Shown piece after piece: positions 17,418-26,165 of a stretch of DNA of 64,000 bases. This DNA comes from Erythrobacter sp. (GTDB lineage: Bacteria; Pseudomonadota; Alphaproteobacteria; Sphingomonadales; Sphingomonadaceae), in contig NZ_CP050265.1 of NCBI RefSeq assembly GCF_011765465.1, forward strand, positions 496,001-560,000, in the 5' to 3' direction. Position 1 is the stretch's first letter. Every line of letters begins with the position of its first letter. The translations under genes were made by a program, and so were the position numbers. Below the pieces are notes generated by a model. It did not search any database and was not told the origin of the DNA. It worked only from the letters and a program-made list of their open reading frames with translations.

Positions 17418-18302
17418 ATGCCGTCACGTCGTCTGCCTCCCCTTCGTGCGCTCGAAGCCTTCATGCGCACCGTCCGTCTCGGTTCCGCGCGCGCCGCGGC
17501 CGAGGAAATCGGCCTCAGCCCCTCCGCGCTTTCGCGCCGGATCACCAATCTTGAGGAATTCGTCGGGAAGAAGCTGTTCACCCGTGCGCGCCAGTCGATG
17601 CAGCTGACCGATGAAGGCCAGGCTTTCTACGAGGCGGTGAACCCTCACCTGGAAGCGCTCGCGCGGGCGGTGGAGAGCCAGTCGGACAATGTCTCGCTGC
17701 TGCGCCTGCGATTGGGTGTCCTCCCGATGTTCGGCAGCCAGCGCCTGTTCCCGCGGCTCGGCGAGCTTCGCAAGCGCCACCCGCTGCTGCATATCGACAT
17801 CGACACGGCGCCGCATCTTGAAGACCGGGTGGGCGACACGCTCGATGCGGCGATCATCCTGTCGCGCGGGCCCGCGAGCGGGCTGCACGCGGTGCGGCTC
17901 GACCACAATCTCGTCCATGCGATCTGTTCGCGCGACGTGGCCGAGGCGATCGGCGAGGAGATCACGGCAGAGGCGCTCGCGCGGCAGACCTTCCTCATCC
18001 ACAACGAACTGCCCGAAAGCTTCGTTGCGTGGAAGAAGGCGAACAATCTCGACGACATGGACCCGGCCGCGATCGACCATTACGATTCGGGCCAGCTGAT
18101 GCTCGAAGCCGCCGCGCAGGGGCTGGGCATCGCGATCATGCACGACGACCACCTGCGCCGCGCGGCGGACAACCGGCTCACCAACCTGCCGGGGGCTGAG
18201 GTGCAGAGCCCCTATTCCTACTGGTTCGTGTGCAAGCCCACCGCGCTCGAAATGCGCCCGGTGCGGCTGTTCCACGACTGGCTGGTGCGCGCCGGTCTCT
18301 AG
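17418..18302 (+). CDS. LysR-family transcriptional regulator (GcvA-like)
   Basis: Protein of 294 aa with an N-terminal winged helix-turn-helix (about 8-65; SARAAAEEIGLSPSALSRRI) and a C-terminal periplasmic-binding-protein-like effector domain (about 90-290). The spacing of PLRALEAF and LSPSALSRRI resembles the GcvA branch. The effector and targets are unknown. The convergent neighbour is the acyltransferase at 18320, so no divergent target gene suggests itself. The 93 bases upstream are AT-rich compared with surroundings and probably carry its promoter. Confidence 0.9.
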   Translation: MPSRRLPPLRALEAFMRTVRLGSARAAAEEIGLSPSALSRRITNLEEFVGKKLFTRARQSMQLTDEGQAFYEAVNPHLEALARAVESQSDNVSLLRLRLGVLPMFGSQRLFPRLGELRKRHPLLHIDIDTAPHLEDRVGDTLDAAIILSRGPASGLHAVRLDHNLVHAICSRDVAEAIGEEITAEALARQTFLIHNELPESFVAWKKANNLDDMDPAAIDHYDSGQLMLEAAAQGLGIAIMHDDHLRRAADNRLTNLPGAEVQSPYSYWFVCKPTALEMRPVRLFHDWLVRAGL

Positions 18303-18319
18303 CGCCTCCTGTCCGGTCC

Positions 18320-19243
18320 CTATTGAAGCGTTTCGGGCGTACGCTCGCCCGCCTTGCGCCCCTGGTAGCGCACCGGCGGCACGTCGTGGGCGAAGTCGCG
18401 CAGCGGCTTGCCGAGCGATTCCTCGAGCGCCTCCTCGATCCGACGACGCGCTTCGAGGCTGATCGCCTTGCGCCCGCGGAAATCTTCGGGGCTGAAGGGT
18501 TCGAGGAAATGGATTCGCAGGGGGAAGGTGCCCTTGCGCGCGAGCACCCGCTTGGCGTTGTTGAGCCCGCCTTCCTCGCCGATCCAGCCGATCCATTCGG
18601 CGACCGACCCGTAATCGAGCAGCACCGGCTGGACCAGCACGCCCGGCGGCGGCGGTTCGAGCACGGACAGCATACTCGTCTTGAAGGGAAGCAGCGATTG
18701 CCCGTCGGTCGTCGTGCCTTCGGGGAAGACCGTGACCGACCAGTTGTCGGCGAGCGCTTCCTTCAGGGCGTTGATCTGTTCGGCGACGCCCATGCGGTGC
18801 TCGCGCTTCACGAAGACGGTGCGGTTTAGCGAGGCGAGCCAGCCGACCAGCGGCGCCTGCGCGAGTTCGGCCTTGGCGACGAAGGCCGTCCCGCAGGCGC
18901 CCGCGAGGCTCAGGATGTCGATCCACGAGACGTGGTTGGCGACATAGAAGACGTCGCGTTTGAGATGCGTGCCCTCGGTCGTCACCTTCGCCCCGGAAAC
19001 CCGGGCGGCGTAGCGCAGGAACAGCATGGGGAAGGGCGAGCCGTAGGCGAAGATGCGGAAAATGTAGTGGAGCGGCACGAACACGCAGATCAGCACCAGC
19101 AGCGCGAGCGAGCGCCCCGCGATCCGAACCCAGCCCATCGGCGAGATCGGCGTGACTTCGCCGCGCGCGGCGGCCTGGCGCAGTTCCCACTGGGCGGCAT
19201 CGCCGGGCGCGCCGGCATAGCCTTCGAAGACGCCGTCGGTCAT
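18320..19243 (-). CDS. 1-acyl-sn-glycerol-3-phosphate acyltransferase family (PlsC-like)
   Basis: Membrane-associated acyltransferase of 307 aa. One transmembrane helix (about 43-62) precedes the acyltransferase domain with the HX4D catalytic motif as NHVSWID (His104, Asp109), an FVKRE block, and FPEGTT at 173-178 for glycerol-phosphate binding. Expected reaction: acylation of lysophosphatidate to phosphatidate; acylation of another lipid such as an ornithine lipid is possible. The stop precedes nothing coding on this strand. The start lies 10 bases after the fur-type gene stop, so the two are probably one operon. Confidence 0.9.
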   Translation of the reverse strand: MTDGVFEGYAGAPGDAAQWELRQAAARGEVTPISPMGWVRIAGRSLALLVLICVFVPLHYIFRIFAYGSPFPMLFLRYAARVSGAKVTTEGTHLKRDVFYVANHVSWIDILSLAGACGTAFVAKAELAQAPLVGWLASLNRTVFVKREHRMGVAEQINALKEALADNWSVTVFPEGTTTDGQSLLPFKTSMLSVLEPPPPGVLVQPVLLDYGSVAEWIGWIGEEGGLNNAKRVLARKGTFPLRIHFLEPFSPEDFRGRKAISLEARRRIEEALEESLGKPLRDFAHDVPPVRYQGRKAGERTPETLQ

Positions 19244-19253
19244 GCTCCGACGA

Positions 19254-19679
19254 TCATGTTTCGTCGCGCGAAAGGCGCACGCCGTAGAGTTCCATCCGAT
19301 GATCGACCAAGCGGTAGCCGAGCTTCTCGGCGATCTGGCGCTGAAGCGATTCGACTTCCGGGTCGACGAACTCGACGACCTTGCCCGTCTCGACGTCGAT
19401 CAGATGGTCGTGGTGCGCTTCGGGCACAGGTTCGTAGCGCGAGCGCCCATCGCCGAAATCGTGGCGGTCGAGGATGCCCGCTTCCTCGAACAGGCGCACG
19501 GTGCGGTAGACGGTTGCGATCGAGATCTTGGGATCGATCGCACTCGCGCGGCTATGGAGCAGTTCCACGTCGGGATGGTCGTCGCTTTCCGACAGCACCT
19601 TGGCGATGACGCGGCGCTGTTCGGTGATGCGCAGCCCTTTTTCCGCGCACAATTGTTCAAGGTCGATTCTCTGGCTCAA
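19254..19679 (-). CDS. Fur-family metalloregulator, TTG start
   Basis: Protein of 141 aa with the Fur fold: a winged helix (about 15-75; ITEQRRVIAKVLSE and SIATVYRTVRLFEEAGIL) and a dimerisation domain. The metal-site segment EAHHDHLIDVETGKVVEF supplies His and Glu/Asp ligands. The C-X2-C structural zinc sites of many Fur proteins are absent, as in other alphaproteobacterial Fur/Mur-type proteins. Whether it senses iron, manganese or heme state is not decidable. No ATG is available. The TTG at 19679 has AGGGAG six bases upstream and gives MSQRIDLEQLC, the usual family N-terminus; a TTG at 19697 is the alternative. Confidence 0.88.
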   Translation of the reverse strand: MSQRIDLEQLCAEKGLRITEQRRVIAKVLSESDDHPDVELLHSRASAIDPKISIATVYRTVRLFEEAGILDRHDFGDGRSRYEPVPEAHHDHLIDVETGKVVEFVDPEVESLQRQIAEKLGYRLVDHRMELYGVRLSRDET

Positions 19680-19790
19680 GCGTAACTCCCTCGCCAAGGG
19701 GCAGGCCGTGCCCGCGAGAGGCCCGTGCCCGAAGGTCTTGTCCCGATAACCTTACCGGGACCGCCCTGCTTCCTCAAGCTGCGACCCGGC

Positions 19791-19835
19791 AAAAGGAGCA
19801 AAAGGGGCAAGAGGGACAAAAGGGGCGGAAGGCGG
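19791..19835. repeat. Short purine-rich tandem repeat between the Fur and MucR genes
   Basis: Four 9-base units in a row, AAAAGGAGC, AAAAGGGGC, AAGAGGGAC and AAAAGGGGC (19791-19826), then a diverged fifth unit. Purines are all on the plus strand. It lies in the leader of the fur-type gene. Confidence 0.6.
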
Positions 19836-19882
19836 TGCGGTGCGACCCGAAGGATGGGCCCGCCGCCCCCGATGCCGTTCGG

Positions 19883-20320
19883 TCAGCTCGTCTTCTTCTT
19901 GGCCCGGCCCGATCCCGGCTTGCGCCCGAGGCCGATCTTCTTGGCGAGATCGCGGCGGGTTTCGGCGTAGTTCGGCGCGACCATCGGATAATCCGAAGGC
20001 AGGTTCCAGCGCTTGCGATATTCCTCGGGCGTCATGTTGTAATTGGTGCGCAGGTAACGCTTGAGCATTTTCAGCTTCTTGCCGTCCTCGAGGCAGACGA
20101 TGTAGTCCGGCTTGACCGAGGCGCGGATCGAGACCGCCGGTTCGGGCGGTTCCGCCTGCGTTTCCTGCTCTTCGCCGAGCTGCGAGAGCGCGCCGTAAAC
20201 GCTCGTGATGAGCGAAGGCACGTCGCCCACTGCGACATCATTGTTGCTGACATGAGCGGCGACAATATCGCTCGTCAGCGTGATGAGTGTTTCCTTCATG
20301 TCGTTTTCCAGATCCTGCAT
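19883..20320 (-). CDS. MucR/Ros-family transcriptional regulator with a degenerate zinc finger
   Basis: Protein of 145 aa. The C-terminal DNA-binding region carries the family block CLEDGKKLKMLKRYLRTNY and MTPEEYRKRWNLPSDYPMVAP, then a basic tail. MucR/Ros proteins are H-NS-like global repressors of surface polysaccharide, motility and cell-cycle genes in alphaproteobacteria. The classical C-X2-C/H-X4-H zinc ligands are incomplete: only Cys remains of the first pair, and the His positions read Tyr and Asn. Zinc-free folding is known for some family members. ATG at 20320 has AGAGGA upstream; an ATG at 20299 is the alternative. Confidence 0.88.
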   Translation of the reverse strand: MQDLENDMKETLITLTSDIVAAHVSNNDVAVGDVPSLITSVYGALSQLGEEQETQAEPPEPAVSIRASVKPDYIVCLEDGKKLKMLKRYLRTNYNMTPEEYRKRWNLPSDYPMVAPNYAETRRDLAKKIGLGRKPGSGRAKKKTS

Positions 20321-20449
20321 GAGTTCCTCTGATTTTTAGTGGGGTTTTCCCATTGTCGGCTTGCTGCCGATTGGCGCGCAATGAAGCAGACTTTCAAGCA
20401 ATGCAAGCACGCAGGCTGCTTATTGTGAAAAAGGAGAGGGGAAAAACGA

Positions 20450-20956
20450 CTAGATGGATCGGCCGAAAGTAATGGCATCGACCCGGCTGCCATTGGCAAG
20501 GCGGTAATAGTTTGGCCGCTCGCCGATCGGTTCGAATCCGACCTTGCGATAGAGATTGATCGCCGGGTTGCCGCGCCGCATTTCGAGGAAGATGCGCTTC
20601 GCCCCGCGCGCGCGGGCGGCATCGAACAGGCGGTCGATCAGCATCTGCCCGAGCCCGCGCCGGCGGCACGAGGGCACGACCCCGATCAGCAGCAGTTCCT
20701 CCTCGTCCGCCGCGTGGCGGGTGAGGACGAAACCGGCCGGCGCTGCGGCATCGTCCTGCGCGCTCCATTCGCCGTGCCCGGTGCGGTCGCTCGAGGCGAT
20801 CACCGCGCCGGCAGCGTCGAGAACGAGCGCGTGGGTGCTCGGCAGGACCAGCGCGTCGGCGACCTGGCGGCGGTTCCACGCTTCGCCGAAGGCCGGATCG
20901 AAGGCGGCTTCCATCACCTCCATGATCTGGTCGACGAGCCGGTCGCGCGGGTTCAT
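20450..20956 (-). CDS. rimI: Ribosomal-protein alanine N-acetyltransferase RimI-like (GNAT)
   Basis: GNAT acetyltransferase of 168 aa. The acetyl-CoA loop is VVPSCRRRGLGQMLID (motif A, about 93-108), followed by FLEMRRGNPAINLYRKVGFEPIGERPNYY, split here as motif B, which is typical of RimI. RimI acetylates the N-terminus of ribosomal protein S18. Its start overlaps the tsaB stop by four bases (ATGA), and the tsaB-rimI pairing is common, which supports the identification. Confidence 0.88.
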   Translation of the reverse strand: MNPRDRLVDQIMEVMEAAFDPAFGEAWNRRQVADALVLPSTHALVLDAAGAVIASSDRTGHGEWSAQDDAAAPAGFVLTRHAADEEELLLIGVVPSCRRRGLGQMLIDRLFDAARARGAKRIFLEMRRGNPAINLYRKVGFEPIGERPNYYRLANGSRVDAITFGRSI

Positions 20957-21624
20957 CTTCGCTCACCCCCGGCTGCTTGCGGGAATTGCGGGGTGGCATC
21001 GGGCGCACGCCCGTAGATCGCGCCGACTTCGCGCGTCAGCAGGGCGGGCGGCAGTGCATGGAACGCGCTCGCATCGGGCAGCAGGTCGAGCGCTACATGG
21101 TCCTTCTCGCCGCGCGCATGGGCAAGGTCGCGCGCGCGGCTCCCGGCAAGGACGCGGTGCGCCTCCCGGCGGGCGGCGGCTTCGGGGACGAGCGAGGCGA
21201 GGGGGCCCTCGGCTTCGCCATCGGGTCCGAAATCGGCGACGAACCATTCGCCGTGCCCGCCCGTCATGCACACCGTCACCGGCTCTGCGGGATGTTCGCT
21301 GCGCGCCATCGCGGCGACAAGGGCGAGCGTGGGGTAGCCCAGCACTTCGGCGCCCCATGCAAGGCCGAGCGCGCGGGCGGCGGCGATGCCGATGCGCACA
21401 CCGGTGAAACTGCCCGGCCCGCGCGAGACGCAGATGCGACCCGCGCGCCCGCGGTCGGGCAGGTCGGCGATCATCGGAACCAGCCGTTCGGCATGGCCGC
21501 GCCCGAGCACGGCGTGTTCATGCGCGAGGAGCGCATCGCCCTCGAACAGGGCGACCGAGCAGGCCTCGCTCGCGGTCTCTATGACGAGAGTGTGGTGGAC
21601 GGGGGTGCGTGGGCGCGCCGACAT
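20953..21624 (-). CDS. tsaB: tRNA threonylcarbamoyladenosine biosynthesis protein TsaB
   Basis: Protein of 223 aa of the ASKHA/glycoprotease fold. The N-terminus TLVIETASEACSVALFEG and the block GRICVSRGPGSFTGVRIG are TsaB signatures. TsaB is the non-catalytic partner of TsaD and TsaE in making t6A37 in ANN-decoding tRNAs. The start ATG at 21624 (MSARPRT) was preferred over an upstream in-frame codon. It is coupled by overlap to rimI. Confidence 0.93.
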   Translation of the reverse strand: MSARPRTPVHHTLVIETASEACSVALFEGDALLAHEHAVLGRGHAERLVPMIADLPDRGRAGRICVSRGPGSFTGVRIGIAAARALGLAWGAEVLGYPTLALVAAMARSEHPAEPVTVCMTGGHGEWFVADFGPDGEAEGPLASLVPEAAARREAHRVLAGSRARDLAHARGEKDHVALDLLPDASAFHALPPALLTREVGAIYGRAPDATPQFPQAAGGERR

Positions 21625-21687
21625 GGCCCAGCCGATGCCCCAAGCCGCGCGCCTTCGCAAGATGCCAGCGCGCGGCGGCGGCGCGCG

Positions 21688-22296
21688 TCAGGCGATCCGG
21701 TTGAACGTCTCGAAATCGGGGCGCGGGGAGCGCTCGAAGATCGTCCCCGGGTCGCCATAGCCGATCGAGCAGACCCAGTCGGCCCGCACGCGCGGCTGGT
21801 CGGCGAAGTAATGCTTCGTCAGCGCGTCGAGATCGACTCCCGACATCGGCCCGCAATCGAGCCCGAGGCTGCGCGCGGCGATGATCAGATAGGCGCCCTG
21901 GAGCGCCGAATTGCGCCTTGCATGGAGGATGCGCGCGTCCTCGTCGCCCTCGAACCAGCTTTTCGCGTCGGCATGGGGGAAGAGCCAGGGGAGCTGCTCG
22001 TGAAAGTCGATGTCGAACCCGATCACCGCGGTCACCGGCGCGGCCCTGATCTTGTCCTTGTTGCCCTCGGCGGCGAATTCGCAAAGCTTCGCCTTTTCCG
22101 CCTCGGAACGGACCCAGACGATCCGCATCGGCTGCATATTGGCCGAGGTCGGCCCCATCTTGGCAAGGTCGTAGATTTGGCGCAGCTGCTCTTCGGTCAC
22201 CGGCTTGTCGAGCCAGCCGTTATAGGTGCGCGCTTCGTTGAATATCTGGTCGAGCGCCTCGTCCGAAAGGACGTGCCCGTGGAACTGCTTGGTCAT
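21688..22296 (-). CDS. Nitroreductase family protein (RutE/HadB-like)
   Basis: Flavin-dependent reductase of 202 aa. The pattern FNEARTYNGWLDKPVTEEQL, KMGPTSANMQPMRIVWV and SLGLDCGPMSGVD matches the malonic semialdehyde reductase RutE branch of the nitroreductase superfamily. These are cytoplasmic FMN enzymes using NAD(P)H. No other rut gene is nearby, so a pyrimidine-degradation role is not supported by context, and general nitro/quinone or enal reduction is equally possible. Confidence 0.88.
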   Translation of the reverse strand: MTKQFHGHVLSDEALDQIFNEARTYNGWLDKPVTEEQLRQIYDLAKMGPTSANMQPMRIVWVRSEAEKAKLCEFAAEGNKDKIRAAPVTAVIGFDIDFHEQLPWLFPHADAKSWFEGDEDARILHARRNSALQGAYLIIAARSLGLDCGPMSGVDLDALTKHYFADQPRVRADWVCSIGYGDPGTIFERSPRPDFETFNRIA

Positions 22297-22328
22297 GTGA
22301 AGCCCCGGAAGATTGATGAAAGCGAAAG

Positions 22329-22907
22329 TCAGGCGGCTCGCACTTCAACGACTTCGGGGACGTAATGTTTCAGCAGGCTTTCGATTCCCTGCTTGAGCGT
22401 CGCCGTGCTCGACGGGCAGCCCGAGCACGCGCCCTGCAGGGTTAGGTAGACCACCCCGTCCTTGAACCCGCGATAGGCGATGTCGCCCCCGTCGCCGGCC
22501 ACCGCCGGGCGCACGCGGGTTTCGAGCAGTTCGTTGATCGCCGCGACCGTTTCGGCATCGGCTTCGTCTTCCTCGACGACCGGCGTGTCCTCGGGCGGGA
22601 CTGCGATGCCATCGGCGCTGCCGCCCTTGAACAGCGGGGCTTCGGAGACGAAGTGATCGAGCAGGATCGCGACCACCTGCGGCTTCAGCGCGCTCCAGTC
22701 CACTCCGGGCGCGGCGGTGACGGTGATGAAGTTCCAGCCGTAGAAGACGTTGACCACCTCGCCCGTGTCGAACAGCGCCTCTGCCAGCGGGCTCGCCGCG
22801 GCGGCTTCTGGCGAGGCGAATTCGCGCGTGCCGGTCGGCATGACGGGGCGGCCCGGCAGGAACTTGAGGCTCGACGGGTTCGGGGTGGTTTCGGTCTCGA
22901 TGAACAT
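22329..22907 (-). CDS. NifU-like Fe-S cluster scaffold (NfuA type)
   Basis: Protein of 192 aa with an N-terminal Nfu_N domain (about 1-88; MFIETETTPNPSSLKFLPG) and a C-terminal NifU domain with Cys161 and Cys164 (GACSGCPSS), which bridge a [4Fe-4S] cluster in a dimer. Between them is an acidic linker (about 105-120). It carries clusters to apo-proteins under normal or stress conditions. The nitroreductase follows 32 bases downstream on the same strand. The gene is divergent from the M16 peptidase. Confidence 0.93.
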   Translation of the reverse strand: MFIETETTPNPSSLKFLPGRPVMPTGTREFASPEAAAASPLAEALFDTGEVVNVFYGWNFITVTAAPGVDWSALKPQVVAILLDHFVSEAPLFKGGSADGIAVPPEDTPVVEEDEADAETVAAINELLETRVRPAVAGDGGDIAYRGFKDGVVYLTLQGACSGCPSSTATLKQGIESLLKHYVPEVVEVRAA

Positions 22908-23020
22908 GGCGGGTGATATAGTATCGCGCGGCCCCGCTGCCAAGCGCGCGATTGCGGAACGCGCAATTCAAGGGGCGCATTCACTGGTCCTTCAGCCCCC
23001 ATACCCCTATAGCGGGCTGC

Positions 23021-26000
23021 ATGAACGCTTTCCTTCGGGCCCTCGCCCCGCTCAGCCTCCTCGCCGCCCCCTTCGCGCTCGCAGCGCCCCTGTTCGCGCA
23101 GGACGCGCCGCCTGCCGTGGCTCCCGCCTCCGAGGAAATCGCGATCCCCGCGCCGCAGGCGCTGCAGGGCGAAGGCGAAGTGCCCTGGCTCTACGAGGGC
23201 AGCAATGTGCCCGTCGACCGCGAATGGCTGTTCGGGGAGATGGACAATGGCCTTCGCTATGCCGTGCGCCGAAACGGCGTGCCGCCGGGTCAGGTGTCGA
23301 TCCGGGTGCGGGTGGATGCGGGCTCGCTCCACGAACGCGACGACGAACAGGGTTTTGCCCACCTGCTCGAACACCTCCTCTTCCGCGAGAGCAAGTATCT
23401 CGGCCAGGCCGAGGCGATCGCCGCGTGGCAGCGTCTGGGCGCGACATTCGGCAGCGATGCCAATGCCGAAACCAGCCCGACTCACACCGCCTACCGGCTC
23501 GACATCCCGAATATCGACCGGGCCAAGCTGGTCGAAAGCTTCAAGCTGCTCTCCGGCATGATTCGCGAACCGGTATTGTCGGAGGAGAACGTCGCCGCCG
23601 AACGCCCCATCGTGCTCGCCGAAAAGCGCGAGCGGGGCGGGGCGAGCCAGCGGGTCGCGGATCTCACCCGGCGCACTTTCTTTGCCGGACAGCGGCTCGC
23701 CACGCGCAACCCGATCGGCACGGTCGCGACGCTCGAAGCGGCGGATGCCGAGGGCGTGCAGGGCTTCTACGACCGCTGGTATCGCCCGGAGAACACCGTC
23801 ATCGTCGTCGCGGGCGATGCCGAGCCGGAAGTGCTTGCCGGGCTGGTCGAAGAATGGTTCGGCGACTGGGAAGGCACGGGCGAGCCCGGCGTGCCCCCCG
23901 ATTTCGGCGACCCGCTGCCGCCCGAAGGCGCCGAGGTCAGCCCCGTGCTCGGCGCGCCGATCGGCCAGCTCGGCATCGCGACCGAGCCCGACCTGCCGCG
24001 CAACCTCACCTATGCGATCATGCGACCGTGGCGGAAGGTCGACGACACGATCGTCTATAACGAGGGCCTGCTGCTCGATGCGATCGCGCAGGCGATCATC
24101 AACCGCCGGCTCGAAGCGCGCGCGCGGGCCGGGGGCAGTTTTCTTTATGCGGGCGTGCGGCAGGAGGACATCTCGCGCTCGACCGATGCCACCTTCGTCA
24201 GCTTCGCCCCGCTCACCGCCGACTGGCAGGCCGCGTTGGCCGAGGTCCGCGCGGTGATCGCCGATGCGCTCGCCAACCCGCCGACGCAGGAGGAGATCGA
24301 CCGCGAGGCGGCCGAATTCGAAGTGGTCTTTGCCAACGAGGTCGAAACCCGCAGCGTCAAGGCGGGCAGCCTGCTCGCCGACAATCTCGTCAACGCGGTC
24401 GACATCCGCGAAACCGTCGCCGCGCCCGAAGTCGTGCTCGACGTGTTCCGCGGCATGAAGGACCGCCTCAATCCCGAGGAAGTGCTCGAGCGCACCCGCG
24501 CCCTGTTCGAAGGCAGCGTGGTCCGCTCGGTCTATGTCACCCCCGAACTGGGCGAGGCGGACGAGGGCCGGCTCAAACTCGCCCTGTCGCAGCCGGTCGA
24601 GGTCGATTCGGGCGCGCGCCTTGCCGCGCAGAGCATCGATTTCGACGATCTCCCCCCGGTCGGCGAGCCGGGCACGATCACGAACCGCGCGCCGCTCGGC
24701 GTGCTCGAGGTCGAGCAGGTCGAATTCGGCAACGGCGTGAAGGCGCTGCTGTGGTCGAACGATGCGGAACCGGGCCGGGTGACGGTGCGCGTACGCTTCG
24801 GCGCGGGCTACCGCGCCTTCGACGAGGCGAGCGCGGTCTATGCCCCGCTCGGCGAAGTCGCGCTGGTCGGCTCGGGCATCGGCGAATTGGGCCAGGAAGA
24901 GATCGACCGGCTCGCGACGGGTCGCAAGCTCGGCTTCGAATTCGCGATCGACGATGCGGTCTTCACCTTCACCGCGCAGACCCGTTCCGAAGACGTCGCC
25001 GACCAGCTTTACCTGTTCGCCGCCAAGCTCGGGATGCCGCGCTGGGACCCGGACCCGGTGAAACGCGCGAAGGCGGCGGCGGAGCTGGCCTACAACACCT
25101 TCGCCACCAGCCCCGGCGGCATTCTCGCGCGGGATCTCGAATATCTCCAGACCGACATGGACCCCCGCTTCGCGACGCCCGACCCGGGCGCGCTCGAAAG
25201 CGTCACGCCCGAAGGCTTCCGCGAAGTGTGGGAGCCGCTGCTGGCGCAAGGCCCGATCGAGGTGCTGGTGTTCGGCCAGTTCGACAAGGAAGCGATCGTC
25301 GAGAAACTGCGCACGACATTCGGCGCGCTGCCCGAGCGCGAGCCGATCGCGCCGGAAGTCGCCGCGCGCGTGCCCGATTTTCCGGTCACGGGGGGCGAGC
25401 CGGTGGTGCGCTTTCACCGCGGCGACGACAACCAGGCCGCCGCGGTCGTGACCTGGCCGAGCGCGGGCGGCATGGCCCGCATCCGCGAGGCGCGCCAGCT
25501 CGAAATCCTGACGCAGGTCTTCAACAACCGCCTGATGGACGCGCTGCGCGAAAAGGCGGGGGCGAGCTATTCGCCGCAAGTCTTTTCCAAGTGGCCCGAG
25601 GACCTCGCAGGTGGCGGGCGGATCACCGCGCTCGCCCAGCTCGAGCCCGAATACGTGCCCTTCTTCTTCGCCGCGGCGGACAAGATCGCGAACGACCTCG
25701 CGGCCAATCCGCCGACTGCGGACGAGCTCGAACGCGTCACCGCGCCGCTCGCCGAGCGGATCAGGCGCGCCTCGACCGGCAACCAGTTCTGGCTCTACAA
25801 TCTCGAAGGCGCGACCACCGACCCGGCGCGGGTGAACCTGCTGCGTTCGCTGCTGGCCGACTATTCGCAGACCACCCCGCAGATCATGCTGCTCTTGGCC
25901 GACCGCTATTTCGTGAAGAAGACGCCGCTCAAGCTGGCGATCATCCCCGAAGGGCAGGAACTGGCCGAGACCCCGCCGCCGAGCGCGATTCCCGATGTCG

Positions 26001-26050
26001 CGCCCGCCCCGGCGGCGCAGCCCCCGCGGGCCGAGGTGATGGGCCGCTGA
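23021..26050 (+). CDS. Large periplasmic M16-family (insulinase/pitrilysin-like) zinc peptidase
   Basis: Protein of 1009 aa with a Sec signal (about 1-27, ending APLFAQ). The inverted zinc motif HXXEH is His114-Leu-Leu-Glu117-His118 in GFAHLLEHLLFRE, with the downstream Glu ligand expected in ERPIVLAEKRERGG. A second, inactive M16 half follows from about residue 540, so both halves of the clamshell are on one chain, as in pitrilysin. It probably degrades misfolded or imported peptides in the periplasm. The start was placed at the ATG of the signal peptide. It is monocistronic, with a hairpin after its stop. Confidence 0.93.
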   Translation: MNAFLRALAPLSLLAAPFALAAPLFAQDAPPAVAPASEEIAIPAPQALQGEGEVPWLYEGSNVPVDREWLFGEMDNGLRYAVRRNGVPPGQVSIRVRVDAGSLHERDDEQGFAHLLEHLLFRESKYLGQAEAIAAWQRLGATFGSDANAETSPTHTAYRLDIPNIDRAKLVESFKLLSGMIREPVLSEENVAAERPIVLAEKRERGGASQRVADLTRRTFFAGQRLATRNPIGTVATLEAADAEGVQGFYDRWYRPENTVIVVAGDAEPEVLAGLVEEWFGDWEGTGEPGVPPDFGDPLPPEGAEVSPVLGAPIGQLGIATEPDLPRNLTYAIMRPWRKVDDTIVYNEGLLLDAIAQAIINRRLEARARAGGSFLYAGVRQEDISRSTDATFVSFAPLTADWQAALAEVRAVIADALANPPTQEEIDREAAEFEVVFANEVETRSVKAGSLLADNLVNAVDIRETVAAPEVVLDVFRGMKDRLNPEEVLERTRALFEGSVVRSVYVTPELGEADEGRLKLALSQPVEVDSGARLAAQSIDFDDLPPVGEPGTITNRAPLGVLEVEQVEFGNGVKALLWSNDAEPGRVTVRVRFGAGYRAFDEASAVYAPLGEVALVGSGIGELGQEEIDRLATGRKLGFEFAIDDAVFTFTAQTRSEDVADQLYLFAAKLGMPRWDPDPVKRAKAAAELAYNTFATSPGGILARDLEYLQTDMDPRFATPDPGALESVTPEGFREVWEPLLAQGPIEVLVFGQFDKEAIVEKLRTTFGALPEREPIAPEVAARVPDFPVTGGEPVVRFHRGDDNQAAAVVTWPSAGGMARIREARQLEILTQVFNNRLMDALREKAGASYSPQVFSKWPEDLAGGGRITALAQLEPEYVPFFFAAADKIANDLAANPPTADELERVTAPLAERIRRASTGNQFWLYNLEGATTDPARVNLLRSLLADYSQTTPQIMLLLADRYFVKKTPLKLAIIPEGQELAETPPPSAIPDVAPAPAAQPPRAEVMGR

Positions 26051-26087
26051 GGCCGGAAAGAAGGCCGCACGCGCGACATAATCTTGT

Positions 26088-26108
26088 CGCAAGCCCCCTT
26101 GCGGCTTT
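26088..26108 (+). terminator. Possible terminator after the M16 peptidase gene
   Basis: CGCAAG (26088-26093) and CTTGCG (26098-26103) form a six-base stem with a CCCC loop, followed by GCTTTA, 38 bases after the peptidase stop. Short, so only moderately convincing. Confidence 0.4.
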
Positions 26109-26165
26109 ACACTTGCAACAAGGCCACGTAGGCGCGCGGCCCTTGGAAACGACATTGCGAACGAG

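Noticed and set aside
22685..26155. Very long open frame on the minus strand opposite the M16 peptidase gene
   Set aside because: In GC-rich DNA the strand opposite a real gene often lacks stops. The translation is Arg/Ala-rich with no motif, while the plus strand has a signal peptide and HXXEH.
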